From Phyllostachys edulis (lineage: Eukaryota; Streptophyta; Magnoliopsida; Poales; Poaceae): 64,000 nt of DNA. The notes under the pieces are model-generated. The model did no database searches and was not told the DNA's origin. It worked only from the letters and a program-made list of their open reading frames with translations. The position numbers were made by a program, and so were the translations under genes. Shown piece after piece: positions 54,790-64,000 of the stretch (its first letter is position 1; every line of letters begins with the position of its first letter). The stretch spans positions 93,466,588-93,530,587 of the forward strand of contig CM070548.1 in NCBI GenBank assembly GCA_036346405.1. Reading direction: 5' to 3'.

Positions 54790-55384
54790 TATTATCTCTT
54801 CTGTTATAGTTTGTTTTTAATTTTATCTTCTTGTAATTTTTCAGTATTTATGCATTCCTTTAAATCTTGATTTTACTTTTCTATCTTCCTAGTTTTATCT
54901 AATTCATCCAAACTTTCCTTGCTTAAGGAATTCATAAGTTTGTTATAATGATTTGTTATGCCTATATTTTCTTTTTTAATGACTAATTCTTTCTTTGAAT
55001 CTCTCTCTTCTTCAATGCTTTCTAGAAATAATTTTTCGTTTATTCTCCATTGTTCTTCTTCGCTTATATCATGTTGAGTTTTAGTGATATCACTTTTTAT
55101 ACTTTCTGTTTTGAAAGGTACTTTTAATTTATTATCATGTCTTTCTAGTTTATCTATCTCTAACTCCTTATCTCCTTTTATCTTTCTTAATTCTTTTATA
55201 AAATATAGCTCTTTATCTCTTAACTTGGGCCAATCTTTTGTCCAGTTGTTTTTATATTCTTGTTTTACAAATTCTAGTTTGTTTTCATAGTGTTTTATTT
55301 CACTATCTAAGTCTAATATTTCTAAGAATTCAAATGCAATATATCTCTTATTATCTTACGTATTTTTAACCTTTATATTATTCT
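54790..55384 (-). pseudogene. Charged region before the viral protease
   Basis: The reverse strand is rich in Lys and Glu (for example DISEEEQWRINEKLFLE) with stops. It may be the remnant of a coat-protein or linker part of the polyprotein. No CCHC zinc finger or movement-protein signature was seen. It is too short for both movement and coat domains, so a deletion is likely. Confidence 0.4.
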
Positions 55385-55699
55385 TTAAAGTTTGAGATTT
55401 CTCATCTTTATGAAGTAAATAAAGTATGTTTTCTTTTCTACCAAGGCTACTAAAGATATCCATCTTTCTGAGTTTATGGCTCTAGTTGAAATAACTATTC
55501 GAGATGAGGTTAAAACTAATTCCCTACTTCTGTCTTTATTGTCAAGTTTATTGAGGATCTGAACTAGCAGATGTAATATTGTATTATTCTGTCTTATTAT
55601 AACCTTAGAGTCTTCTTTGGGTGAATTGTAGGTTGAAAATCCTATAGGATGCTCAAGATACTTTTCTGTTTCTTCTAAAGCCTTACTATATTCTGACAT
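55385..55699 (-). CDS. Small viral ORF, badnavirus ORF1-like (inferred)
   Basis: A 104-codon open frame. The N-terminal half has KALEETEKYLEHPIGF and RQNNTILHLLVQILNKLD, a pattern like that of the small first ORFs of badna- and tungroviruses. The last third is basic and hydrophobic (YFIYFIKMRNLKL) and may be read-through past an old frame break. It starts four bases after the stop of the upstream small ORF (55,704). No active role in the plant is implied. Confidence 0.45.
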   Translation of the reverse strand: MSEYSKALEETEKYLEHPIGFSTYNSPKEDSKVIIRQNNTILHLLVQILNKLDNKDRSRELVLTSSRIVISTRAINSERWISLVALVEKKTYFIYFIKMRNLKL

Positions 55700-55703
55700 A
55701 TAA

Positions 55704-56000
55704 TTAAGAGAGGATTAAGGTCTTAATTTCTTCTAACAAACTCTTGATATTAGCTTCTTGATCTAACTCCTTTAAGTTCTCTAAAGGCCTTATAAGTTCT
55801 TTCTTAGGGCTAGACTCTAATATCTTGTATATTAAATCAACTTCTTCTTTGATATAGTCACAGTTTTGCGCACTTTTGTTCTGTTGGACCTTATTCTCTT
55901 CTAATATTTGCAAGACTAAATTTATATTTTTGTTTATGAGGGTATATTGATCAGATAACAGCTTATATTCTTTATGGATATTTTCTAACTTGAATTCCAA
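55704..56000 (-). CDS. Small viral coiled-coil ORF
   Basis: A 98-codon open frame rich in Leu, Lys, Glu and Asn (LENIHKEYKLLSDQYTLI; LEENKVQQNKSAQ; LLEEIKTLILS), a predicted coiled coil. Small coiled-coil virion-associated proteins are usual at the 5' side of pararetrovirus gene sets. Reverse-strand coding-like text continues upstream of the ATG to about 56,060, so the start may be truncated. Confidence 0.45.
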   Translation of the reverse strand: MEFKLENIHKEYKLLSDQYTLINKNINLVLQILEENKVQQNKSAQNCDYIKEEVDLIYKILESSPKKELIRPLENLKELDQEANIKSLLEEIKTLILS

Positions 56001-56208
56001 TTCTTCTTGTTTTTTATTCCAAGTTATATAAAATTATAAATTAAGTCTACAAGTAAGTTCAATTGACTATTTGAACTATACCAACTATGCTCTTCAGAGG
56101 GGTTTATTCTACACTTTATATTGATATTATCTTTGGTATTGATAATTTTACCTTCAGATATAACCTCGTTTAAATATTTTAAATTTTCAATGATGTCCTT
56201 AACCTAAC

Positions 56209-56213
<5 letters not shown>

Positions 56214-56289
<76 letters not shown>
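56214..56289. repeat. (TA)n microsatellite at the virus junction
   Basis: About 38 uninterrupted TA units directly abut the virus-derived sequence on its right side. Confidence 0.95.
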
Positions 56290-56291
<2 letters not shown>

Positions 56292-56639
56292 AGTGGAGTG
56301 TGTCGTGTACTTGCGTGCGAGTGATCTCCAACTCCGAGCATCATGGACTGGTCAGAACTCAAGGTCGGAACATCCCAAGGCGATATGCACCGTGTATCCC
56401 AAGGTAACCTGGTGGGATATTGACACGATGTTCACGGCAAAGATGAAGCGACCGAAAGCTACATTTGAAGAACAGTCGTACTTTTGTTAATTAGTAAATG
56501 CTTGCAAGTTCGTGAGAATGCATCGACCGACTTCTCCCCATAAACATGCATGAAGTTGGCAGAGCTGCAAACCGCGTAGATGGATTGCAAGTTTGAAGTA
56601 CTTGTCAAATTAATCGACCAGCCACGCACGTAATTAAAA
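56290..56639. other. Intergenic, no feature recognised
   Basis: A 65-codon forward frame (56,293-56,490) has no recognisable domain. Confidence 0.4.
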
Positions 56640-56960
56640 GATAAATTTTTGGTTCATTCTATTGGGAGTATATGGTGATAATATAAATCAAATTTGATCA
56701 TTGATTTGTTAAGAATATAACGGATTTTTTATTTATATTTATATTTTTTTCATGAAACTATTATGGATTTTTAACTAGGATTGAAAACATTACTCTTATG
56801 TCATATGATCCTCACATAGGCAATCACAATTCTACCTCTATTAGGATTATATTACTCATACTATCAGGTGTAGTATAACTAAATCCCAACTAATCTGAAT
56901 TATTTGATAAAAAAATAGAGAACTCGTATTAAATTTAGTATATCGTAAAAAAACTCAATT
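56640..56960. mobile_element. MITE-like element (related copy 18,182-18,480)
   Basis: Shares ordered blocks with 18,182-18,480 (AAATCAAAT, GAT.GATTTGTTAAG, ATGATCCTCACAT, ATATTACTCAT, AACTCGTATTAAAT). Its ends are less well preserved. It lies just upstream of the secreted-peptide gene promoter. Confidence 0.5.
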
Positions 56961-57016
56961 AAAAATCATGGCAACTCTCAGGGAGTTGACCCCGCCTATG
57001 GCATGACCTTGTCCCT

Positions 57017-57024
57017 TATAAATA
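57017..57024 (+). promoter_or_regulatory. TATA box of the small secreted-peptide gene
   Basis: TATAAATA at 57,017-57,024, 121 bases before the ATG. It predicts a start of transcription near 57,050 and a leader of about 90 bases. Confidence 0.6.
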
Positions 57025-57137
57025 AGTGGTTACATATTGGAACGTAGCATTGTATCACTGACTCGCTTCTCATATATGATATACTCCGTACACACAACAC
57101 AGGTTAGACAGCACACAAAAGCTCAGTTTGATCCGCG

Positions 57138-57392
57138 ATGAGAAAGCTTGTAGCGGCGATGCTCTTGGTTCTCATGGCCATGCCGTGCTCATGGACCAGG
57201 ACCACGGCGAGGCCGTTATTGCAAGGCAGCCGGTTCGCCGAGCAGCCCAGCTCCTCCGGCGGTTCCGTCAACAACATTGCGCTGCCGTCACCGTCGCATT
57301 GGCGAGGCCACAGGCTACCGCTGTTGGAGAGGAAGCAGGGCGCATCGTGTGGAAGCAATTATAACACTCCATGTCCTCGTCACCATCCGTAG
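57138..57392 (+). CDS. Small secreted peptide precursor, 84 residues
   Basis: The ATG at 57,138 has G at -3 and follows a good TATA box. The protein opens with MRKLVAAMLLVLMAMPCSW, a classic signal peptide. A Ser/Arg/Leu-rich pro-region follows (SGGSVNNIALPSPSHWRG; about residues 40-58), then basic residues (LERK) and a compact C-terminus GASCGSNYNTPCPRHHP with two Cys six residues apart. This is the layout of a plant signalling-peptide precursor processed near its C-terminus. I do not recognise the family; it does not match the CLE, CEP, IDA, PSK or RALF signatures. An acceptor-like TCTTCGTTTTGCAG lies at about 57,478-57,491, so an intron overlapping the stop or in the 3' UTR is possible. 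An AATAAA is at 57,773. Confidence 0.6.
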   Translation: MRKLVAAMLLVLMAMPCSWTRTTARPLLQGSRFAEQPSSSGGSVNNIALPSPSHWRGHRLPLLERKQGASCGSNYNTPCPRHHP

Positions 57393-57772
57393 AGATCATC
57401 GACAGACATGAAGGGATATATAGGCATATAGCGCGCGAATTGTTCTTGTTTCTTGCATGGGAGCGAACTAAACGTTATCTTCGTTTTGCAGTTATATATG
57501 TAGCGTAGGGATTGTGATGACTGATGATGCAGATCATGTCCCTACGTACTTGTTTAGCATACAGCATGGTTTTTAAATTAATTATTATATAGCTTGGAGT
57601 TTGGTTCTCGGTGTACCTAGGTTTAGCTGTTAAGCTTCTTGCTGTACTGGCTAGCCACTAAGCAGTCGTAGTTGCGTAATGTTACTTAGACATAATTTGA
57701 ACAGAGCTACTGCTCAAAAAACTGTACGGGTCAGCTAGGTAGCAAGGATTTGCTCCTATAAATACTTGCTTG

Positions 57773-57778
57773 AATAAA
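57773..57778 (+). terminator. Polyadenylation signal AATAAA (candidate)
   Basis: AATAAA in CTTGAATAAATCATAC, about 380 bases after the stop of the secreted-peptide frame. It is the first canonical signal seen downstream. Confidence 0.35.
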
Positions 57779-57799
57779 TCATACAGTACGTAGCTTTAT

Positions 57800-58683
57800 A
57801 TGTTACCGGCTGTGTCAAACAGTCTATACCTATTCTGTCCATTTGATCAATACAGACATATGCGACCGTATAAAAGTTTGCTCAGAATTTGTATGGCGAA
57901 AACTTGTACGCACATGGCTATACATAACACGGACCACGGAGCCTGTGTCCCATCAAATAAACTTTTACCAACTATACCTAAGTAGTACACTTAGCCCTCT
58001 CTAGCTTACGAATAGTCAAATGCCTTAACAGACATAATGTTGGGTTGCTATCTATATATACATACAAACAAGTGGTGATATTCTAGGTAACCTCCTTCGT
58101 AGGTTACACTACGGACGACACATTGGATCAAACAAAAATACCTATGATCAAGCCTGCACTACGTTCAGAGATGTGAGTGTGACTTCTGATACACATTGGA
58201 TCTTGTGTTGATGTTCCCCTCTGCCCTTTGGTCTTCTGTGCTTCACCCTTAAATAACTTCCGAAGGGGTGGCAGTTACTCCTAGAGAAGGCGTCCCTGGT
58301 GAAGCGTTGCGACTGGTCGGAGCTAAGTGTTAGTTAACAATGTGTTAACTGTTCGACGGTTAGAGCCTGAGAGACACTAAACCGTATGATAGTTGTTGTC
58401 AGTGTCTTTTGGATCATGTAACCACGTGGTATGAAGTATACAGCACATGCTATATTCAACGCACGGTAAGAATATATTCGGGATCAGTTATAAACACCAA
58501 TTCATAGCTTTTCCGAGCAGTTACCTGGTCGGAGACTAAACACAAGACCTTGTCCGACCAGGATACCCTTATGTAACCTCTGGAATCCTTATGAGCAGTG
58601 AGGTCGTTAGCCTTAGGGGTTACGACCATGAAGACGTATGGTCTTTTATTATGTATTAAAATAATACATAGATATTTTAATCC
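57800..58683. other. Intergenic, no firm feature
   Basis: CTAGGTAACCTCC at 58,085 and GGTTAC.. words near 58,575 and 58,617 hint at a small LTR or inverted-repeat fragment, but I cannot delimit one. No coding frame. Confidence 0.35.
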
Positions 58684-58845
58684 TTGTCAGCTATTTTGTT
58701 GTTTTTTTTTTGTGTCTTGGTTTCAACAACTTGTTTGTTTCTTTACTTAGAAACAAGCACACCTTCTTTTGTCACCATCTCTCCTCCACATCACCTAAAT
58801 ACTAATGTATTCATTCCTTAGTAACAAGTCTATAGCCGTCGTCAC
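58684..58845. repeat. Dispersed repeat (partner 63,745-63,875)
   Basis: GTCAGCTATTTTG, TTTCAACAACTTG, CACCATCTCTCCTCCACATC, ACCTAAATACTAATG and TTCCTTAGTAACAAGT occur in the same order within 63,745-63,875. Confidence 0.7.
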
Positions 58846-59049
58846 CGACGGGATAGGATGGAGGTAGCTTGGTATGAGATCCATCTGTGCCGTCGTGCCC
58901 TAATCGAGCACTGCCCCCGTGCATGCTTGGGTTTGCTGCCGTGGCCTACTTGCGCTCCACCGCAGCACATGCTCAGACTCACCTCCACTGGGATCGAACA
59001 GTGGTGGCTTGACATGAGATCATCCCATGGCGATGGTGAATCATCCAGT

Positions 59050-59256
<207 letters not shown>

Positions 59257-59299
59257 CTGGAAGGGTAGGGAATGAAGAGAGAAAGAACAATGCGAAGAA

Positions 59300-61432
59300 G
59301 ATGAAGTCATCGAGTGATTCGGGAGGCAATTGCGGTCGCTCCGATTTGTTCCATCCAACGGCAAAAGGCTATCCCGTTAGATGAGGTAGGGGCGGTATAG
59401 CGTTTTCTAGATTTTCTCTTAATTAATTTCTCCTTGTGATTCGCTACAATAACAATGCATGCAATAATCTTTTAAATTGATTTCTTGTGTTGTTGAATTC
59501 TGGTCAAATGACAATCGCTTACATCTATCTATTATCTTCTTAAACCACAGCCAAAAGAAGTCATCATGTTCGCTTTCAAGGGCTAGAAATTCCAACATTA
59601 ACTTGTGCAAAAAGAGAAAGATTTACACCATCGATCGTAGTGGGTCTAAATTATAACGGTCTAGATTAAAAGGAAGAGTCCATGTCAAGTACAATCTAAC
59701 TAAAATTTAGAATAAAAATAAAATAAAATCAGCAATTTGATTTTTCATACGAATTCCTAACTAAAAGAGTCCATGGCAAGTACAATAAAATTGAAATTCG
59801 GCATAAAAACAAAAAAAAATAGCACTTTGATTTCATACGAATTCCTAAATAAAAGCCCTAAATAATTATAATGCAGAATAAAAATAAAACAAATTGGCAA
59901 TTAGATTTGTATACAAAATCCAACAAAAAATTCAGAATAAAAAATAAAGTAAAATTAGCAATTTGATTTCGATCTGAATTCCAAAAATTATAATTTAGAA
60001 TAAAAATTAAACAATAGTTGGTGATTCGATTTGTATACGAAATCCAACCAAAATATAACTGAAATTTGGAATAAAAATAAAATAAAAGAAGCAAATTGAT
60101 TTCAATACTGAATTCCAAAGTAAAATCAAGTAAATAACTATAATTAGGGATAAAAATTAAATAAAAGATATATATCATCGATCATGGTGGGTTCAGATTA
60201 TAATGGTCTACATTAAAAGAAAGACTTCATTTCAAGTACAGTAAAACTAAATTTCGAATAGAAAATAAAATAAAATCGGTAATTTGATTTCTATTCAATT
60301 TCTAAGTAAAATAGCTCATGTCAAATACAATAAAACTGAAATTTGAAATAAAAATAAAATAAAATTAGAAATTTGTTTTCCATACTAATTCCTAAGTAAT
60401 ATCGCTAAATAATTATAATTCCAAATAAAAAATAAAAAAGCATCAATTAGATTTGTATACAAAATCCAACAAAAAACTAAAATTTGGACTAAAAATAAAA
60501 TAAAATTAGCAATTTGATTTCGATACTAATTACATAAATTATAATTGAATAAAATAAAATAAGCAATTTGATTTCAATACGAATTTCATAGTAAAATTCC
60601 CAAATAACTGTAATTCGAAAAAACTTAAAAATAGCCATTGGATTCGGATACGAATTCCAAGAAAAAAGAATTGAAATCTGGAATAAAAATAAAATAAAAC
60701 TTGTAATTTGATTTCCATACGAATTCCAAAGTAAAATCCCTAAATAGCCAAAATTCGGAATAAATTTAATAAATTTAACAATTTGATTTGTATACGAATT
60801 CCAATAAAAATAACTAAAGTTTTGAATAGAAATAAAAGCTATAAGTTCAAGGGAGATCACCCATAGTGCATCGGTCAAGATTTGGTCTTACTGTTGGAGG
60901 TTGAAGAAAAAAATTTATGACGATGAGAAGAGATATAAGTCACACGGTTTGGTGGGGCAGCCGGCGTGAGGCAAGATAAGTTCAAGGTACGTCGTCCATG
61001 GTGCATCGGTGTATGCGTGAGTAAGGTACTTTAATATATAATACCATGTAACTAATAAGATAATTTGTCATACTCATAATCCACATATTGTTTAAGATTA
61101 AATAGAGATACATGTGTATACATACAATTTAGAGAAAAAAAACTAATAGAGTAAGAATAGGGGTATGCAGCTACATGATCTATGCATAATATATAATCGT
61201 TAGTTTCTAAGAACTTCAACATCTTATTATGCCGAATGATTTTCTTCCATCAAAGCATATACTTCAATTACGTTCCTAAGATTGTAATTTCCTTCAAACT
61301 TCTATTGTTATTTGTAATGTTTAGGATATATTAAAAGTCTAAATAGCCCATAAGAGACGTTAATACATTTTCAAATATTTATACAAATTTCGAAACAAAT
61401 TTAGCCGCATAAATTCGCGGACCACCTATTAG
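59300..61432 (+). mobile_element. AT-rich reiterated repeat family, copy 2 (Helitron-like?)
   Basis: It starts TGAAGTCATCGAGTGATTCG and shares TTCCATCCAACGGCAAAAGG with copy 1. The body repeats a motif of roughly 60-120 bp around AGCAATTTGATTTC.ATACG, AATTCC.AAGTAAAAT and AAATAACTATAATT.. many times. The tail (61,296-61,432) has AAAAGTCTAAATAGCCCATA, then GCCGCATAAATTCGCGG with a CCGC/GCGG stem (61,405-61,420), and ends near CCACCTATTAG. A short GC hairpin just before a CT(A/G)R(R)-like end recalls Helitron 3' termini, but the match is imperfect. No helicase gene is present. Confidence 0.5.
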
Positions 61433-62486
61433 CAATTGGTATCGGTTCATCGAGGTTGCTAGTAAAATCCGGCGAATGTATTCACCGAGAACCACTGACA
61501 TGACAAGAACACACTGAGCAAAGTACAGTCTACTCCAAGGCATAGGATACTTGGGGTTATGGGTGGTTATCGAGCTAGACAGCTGTTTTACCGAGCTTTT
61601 CTCAAAATTGATACAGTTTAATTTAATATCATTTTATTTATAGTTTGAAAGTGTTTTTAAGAACCGAGCTAACGAGCCGAGCCAGAGTGAAATAGAATTT
61701 CATTCGAAATTGACTCATTTCAATGTTTAACCAAATAACGAGCCTACTTAAAGCAATTTTGAATCAAGCCAGCGAGCCCCACTAACAAGCTCCCCCCCCC
61801 CCCCCACTTGGGGTAGAGGCCGGGGCACCCGTACTTGTCTCCTAAGTTATTGAATATGTACAGATGCAAACCTCATGTTCCAAGACTGGTCCTGCAGAAC
61901 AGATCAAACTAGACAATTCAGGGAATAAAGGCGCATACATAGATAGGTAGCATCAGTACAGTAAAGAATCAAGGTTTTGGACTTTGGGGACTGAAACCCA
62001 GATGGAAGAAAAGCTAGCAACCCCCAACAACAGCGCATCAGATCCAACCAAGCACAGACATTCTTTACCTGCGGGAAGCGAAAGCACCGCATGGGCAGAA
62101 AGGCAAAGGAATTTATACACGAAAGCAGCATTTCATGATTTGTTTGATCATTTGAACGGAAGCCATGTGATTTTGCTGCTAACCATGTACGGAGTAACTC
62201 CCTCTCAAAAAAAATGTACGGAGTAACCTGCACAGGCAACTGCATCTCTCACGCCAGCCAGAGAACGCCACCACCTTAATTCGTGCTCTCTTCGAACTGT
62301 AGCATTTAACGTAGAACGTTCATGTTGGATCATACATGGGACAATGCCCTAATGCTAGTCAGTGTAAATCCTCTATATTTTTCTCTTCAATGCATATGAT
62401 CCGTTTTCCCATCCTAGGTATTGACGGGCTCACTTCTACGTGAGGGATTGGGTGGATTTTTAACAAAATATATACTACATCTCGCC
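61433..62486. other. Intergenic, no gene recognised
   Basis: Contains a poly(C) run at about 61,792-61,805. TGTACGGAGTAAC occurs twice 28 bp apart (62,186 and 62,214) around CTCCCTCTC, possibly a relic of a Stowaway-type insertion. A 113-codon reverse frame (61,904-62,245) has no domain. Confidence 0.4.
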
Positions 62487-62721
62487 ACTATAGAGTGACG
62501 TTTTGGATATGAACACGGTCCTCAAAACACAATTTTGACCATTAATTTTTATTATAAATATATTTACAAAGAAAATTAATTATAATAGTTTGAAAGTACT
62601 TTTCGAAACGAATCTACACACATCATTTTCATATGTCTAATCTAAATATTTGTAAAGATGTAGACAACTAAAGTTTACATAGTTTGAATGCACGTATATC
62701 AAAACGCCACTATTTTGTAAC
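62487..62721. mobile_element. MITE, about 235 bp
   Basis: It begins TATAGAGTGACGTTTTGGATATG and ends with the reverse complement of ACAAAATAGTGGCGTTTTGATATA, an inverted repeat of about 24 bp with a few mismatches. The AT-rich interior is non-coding. A target duplication was not resolved. It resembles Stowaway-like families of grasses. Confidence 0.6.
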
Positions 62722-62829
62722 GGGATGCTATGAATTAAAAAATTATATCAAATCACAGATTCTAAACCCCCTGAAACATACTTTCCCAATCTTTTTGTTT
62801 TTTTGCTCTTTGATGTAATAGACCATCTT

Positions 62830-63372
62830 AGCGTGCTCCTCCTTTCACTTCGGCGAAAAGAGGCCGCTCAACGGGCCAGAGTCAGAGATGCCGGGGAAGG
62901 GCTCCTCCTCCAAGAATCTCATGAGTTTGTCGAGCTCCTCCTGCGTGTGAACGACCCGCCGGGTCTTCTCCACCCCCTCCTCCGCGTCAGCTACCTTCTT
63001 CTCCCACTCGGCCTGCACTTACTCCTCTTAGATCGGTTGCTTCCCCACCTCCTCCTGCGTCACCCTCCCCATCTCTCCTCCCCTCACCCGACCGGAAGAT
63101 TCAGATAGTGACTAGGAGGGTGGTCGTACTCGGGGATCTCGATGTAGCCCTTGGCGTCGTACTGAGCCTCAGCGCGGCTTCCGTGGTCGTCCTGGTAGGC
63201 TCGTCGAGCTCCTCTCTCGCGAGGCCGGCGGCGAACGGGCCAGCAACAGCAAGGTCGTCAACCAAACGGACCCTCCTCGACTAAGCGTCGGAGGCGGTCG
63301 ACATCACCTTGCGGCATCAGTCGGGTCTCTTCACCGCCTCCTCCTGCGTCACATTGTCCTCCGTCATGCAAT
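62830..63372 (-). pseudogene. Degraded GC-rich gene fragments, unknown protein
   Basis: The reverse strand has protein-like segments in broken frames: MTEDNVTQEEAVKRPD (from 63,367) ending in a stop, then AEAQYDAKGYIEIPEYDHPP (about 63,110-63,170), then VTQEEVGKQPI, and finally TQEELDKLMRFLEEEPFPG (about 62,890-62,950) with ISDSGPLSGLFSPK before a stop at about 62,846. The VTQEE words appear twice, suggesting an internal repeat. At least two stops and a frame change separate them. I do not recognise the family. High GC and acidic, Glu-rich text suggest a real former grass gene. The forward frame at 62,803-63,108 is a shadow. Confidence 0.4.
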
Positions 63373-63382
63373 CCTGTACTCA

Positions 63383-63557
63383 TAGCTATAGCCTTTTGGC
63401 TTTTGTTGGTGATTCTGTTTCTCGATATGTTGTTGCTAAGCATTACTATACGTCGATTCGATCCAGCGATGTGAATTGATTTGACGAATGCAAGTTAATT
63501 CAACTTGAATGTTTGCAGCCGACGGCCACAATATCGCTGATAGAAGATCTAAGAGCA
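63383..63557 (+). repeat. Paralogue of the left hAT flank (31,901-32,096)
   Basis: Shares TAGCTATAGCCTTTTGGC, CTCGATATGTTG, AAGCATTACTATACGTCG, GAATTGATTTGACGAATGCA and AATGTTTGCAGC. The two copies differ by scattered changes. Confidence 0.8.
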
Positions 63558-63905
63558 CCTACAATAGCAATAGCTTGTTTCTCAGGTTATTACTAAGAGG
63601 AGAGAAAGTACTCAATCTAATAAAATAAAACAAATAAAACAAGCCTTCTAATAGATTGTTTTTTGAGCTTATATTTAAGACTTTAATTACTACTTTAATT
63701 ACTACCCACAAAACAAGTTTTAAGGTAACAAGCAAGTCTCCAATAGCTATTTTGCTGTTTTTTGTGTTGTGGTATCAACAACTTGCTTGTTTCTTCATAT
63801 AGAAATATGCTCATCTTCTCTTCTCACCATCTCTTTTCCACATCACCTAAATACTGATATGCTCATCCCTTAGTAACAAGTGATATGAACTATTATAGAT
63901 AGTGT
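63558..63905. mobile_element. MITE-like insert between hAT-flank paralogues
   Basis: Starts near AGAGCACCTACAATAGC and contains TCTCCAATAGCTATTTTG, words common at ends of small grass elements. Part of it (63,745-63,875) recurs at 58,684-58,845. Non-coding, with ends not fixed. Confidence 0.45.
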
Positions 63906-64000
63906 GAGGATTCTACTTGCTGTTGGGACTTGAGAGCACGAATATCATGGGTTATTAAGTCCTTTGTAATGGAGTCGGAGTCTCTATCTCTGTGAATGAC
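63906..64000 (+). repeat. Paralogue of the right hAT flank (46,255-46,335)
   Basis: GATTCTACTTGCTGTTGGG, GAGCACGAATATCATGGGTT and TCTCTGTGAATGAC match the start of the 46,240 repeat. It continues past the window end. Confidence 0.75.

Larger units (their letters stand above)
49500..56213 (-). mobile_element. Endogenous pararetrovirus (Caulimoviridae), reverse orientation
   Basis: The reverse-strand order is two small ORFs, a charged region, aspartic protease, reverse transcriptase, RNase H, a viroplasmin-like ORF, then an AT-rich intergenic region with a promoter-like TATA box. This is the circular gene order of a plant pararetrovirus opened near the leader. LTRs, integrase and primer site are absent, unlike a Gypsy element. 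The right end directly abuts (TA)n at 56,214; the left limit is uncertain. Frames are broken in several places. A movement/coat region with a CCHC finger was not found between the small ORFs and the protease. Endogenous tungro-like viruses in rice are known to sit beside AT repeats. Confidence 0.8.

Overview
This 64-kb window is nuclear DNA of a flowering plant, almost certainly a grass. The signs are Tekay/Del-like Ty3/Gypsy LTRs with an initiator-Met tRNA primer site, a CACTA element with TNP2 and Ptta/Ulp1-type genes, a BED/hATC hAT transposase, an Au-like SINE, many small inverted-repeat elements and a pararetrovirus copy next to long (TA)n runs. Oryza or a close relative would fit, but I cannot prove the species. 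There is no bacterial-type gene organisation. Nearly everything is transposon, virus fossil or intergenic DNA, and most open frames are chance or low complexity.

Layout. 1-3.4 kb: a reverse-strand LTR fragment and a second LTR-like fragment. 3.4-13.3 kb: old repeats, including a 220-bp element with perfect 32-bp inverted ends, a SINE with 17-bp target duplications, and a 238-bp hAT-type element whose empty site survives in a paralogous copy at 15.8-16.8 kb. 13.35-15.58 kb: a solo Gypsy LTR. 18-20.6 kb: MITEs, a tRNA-like SINE head and a triple MITE cluster. 20.8-31.9 kb: an AT-rich, Helitron-like repeat interrupted by a scrambled Gypsy complex (LTR A, LTR B, broken gag-protease-RT, LTR A fragment). 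32.1-46.1 kb: a decayed hAT element split by a 10.3-kb CACTA element. 46.2-49.3 kb: repeats and a tandem array. About 49.5-56.2 kb: a reverse-strand endogenous pararetrovirus beside (TA)n. 57.0-57.8 kb: the only good candidate host gene, a small secreted peptide. 58.7-64 kb: repeats, a second copy of the AT-rich family, a MITE, remnants of a GC-rich gene, and paralogues of both flanks of the hAT insertion.

Functionally, two open frames look able to make protein: a 179-codon frame with its own TATA box inside the CACTA element (38.6-39.1 kb, opposite to the transposase genes), and the 84-codon secreted-peptide gene at 57.1 kb. TNP2, the hAT transposase, gag-pol and the viral genes all carry stops or frame breaks. 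The Ulp1-type protease part of the CACTA element still keeps its His, Asp and Cys residues. The points most worth pursuing are the CACTA cargo frame with the internal cluster of terminal-type repeats around it, the virus copy with a viroplasmin-like gene, the conserved LTR hairpin, and the secreted-peptide gene.
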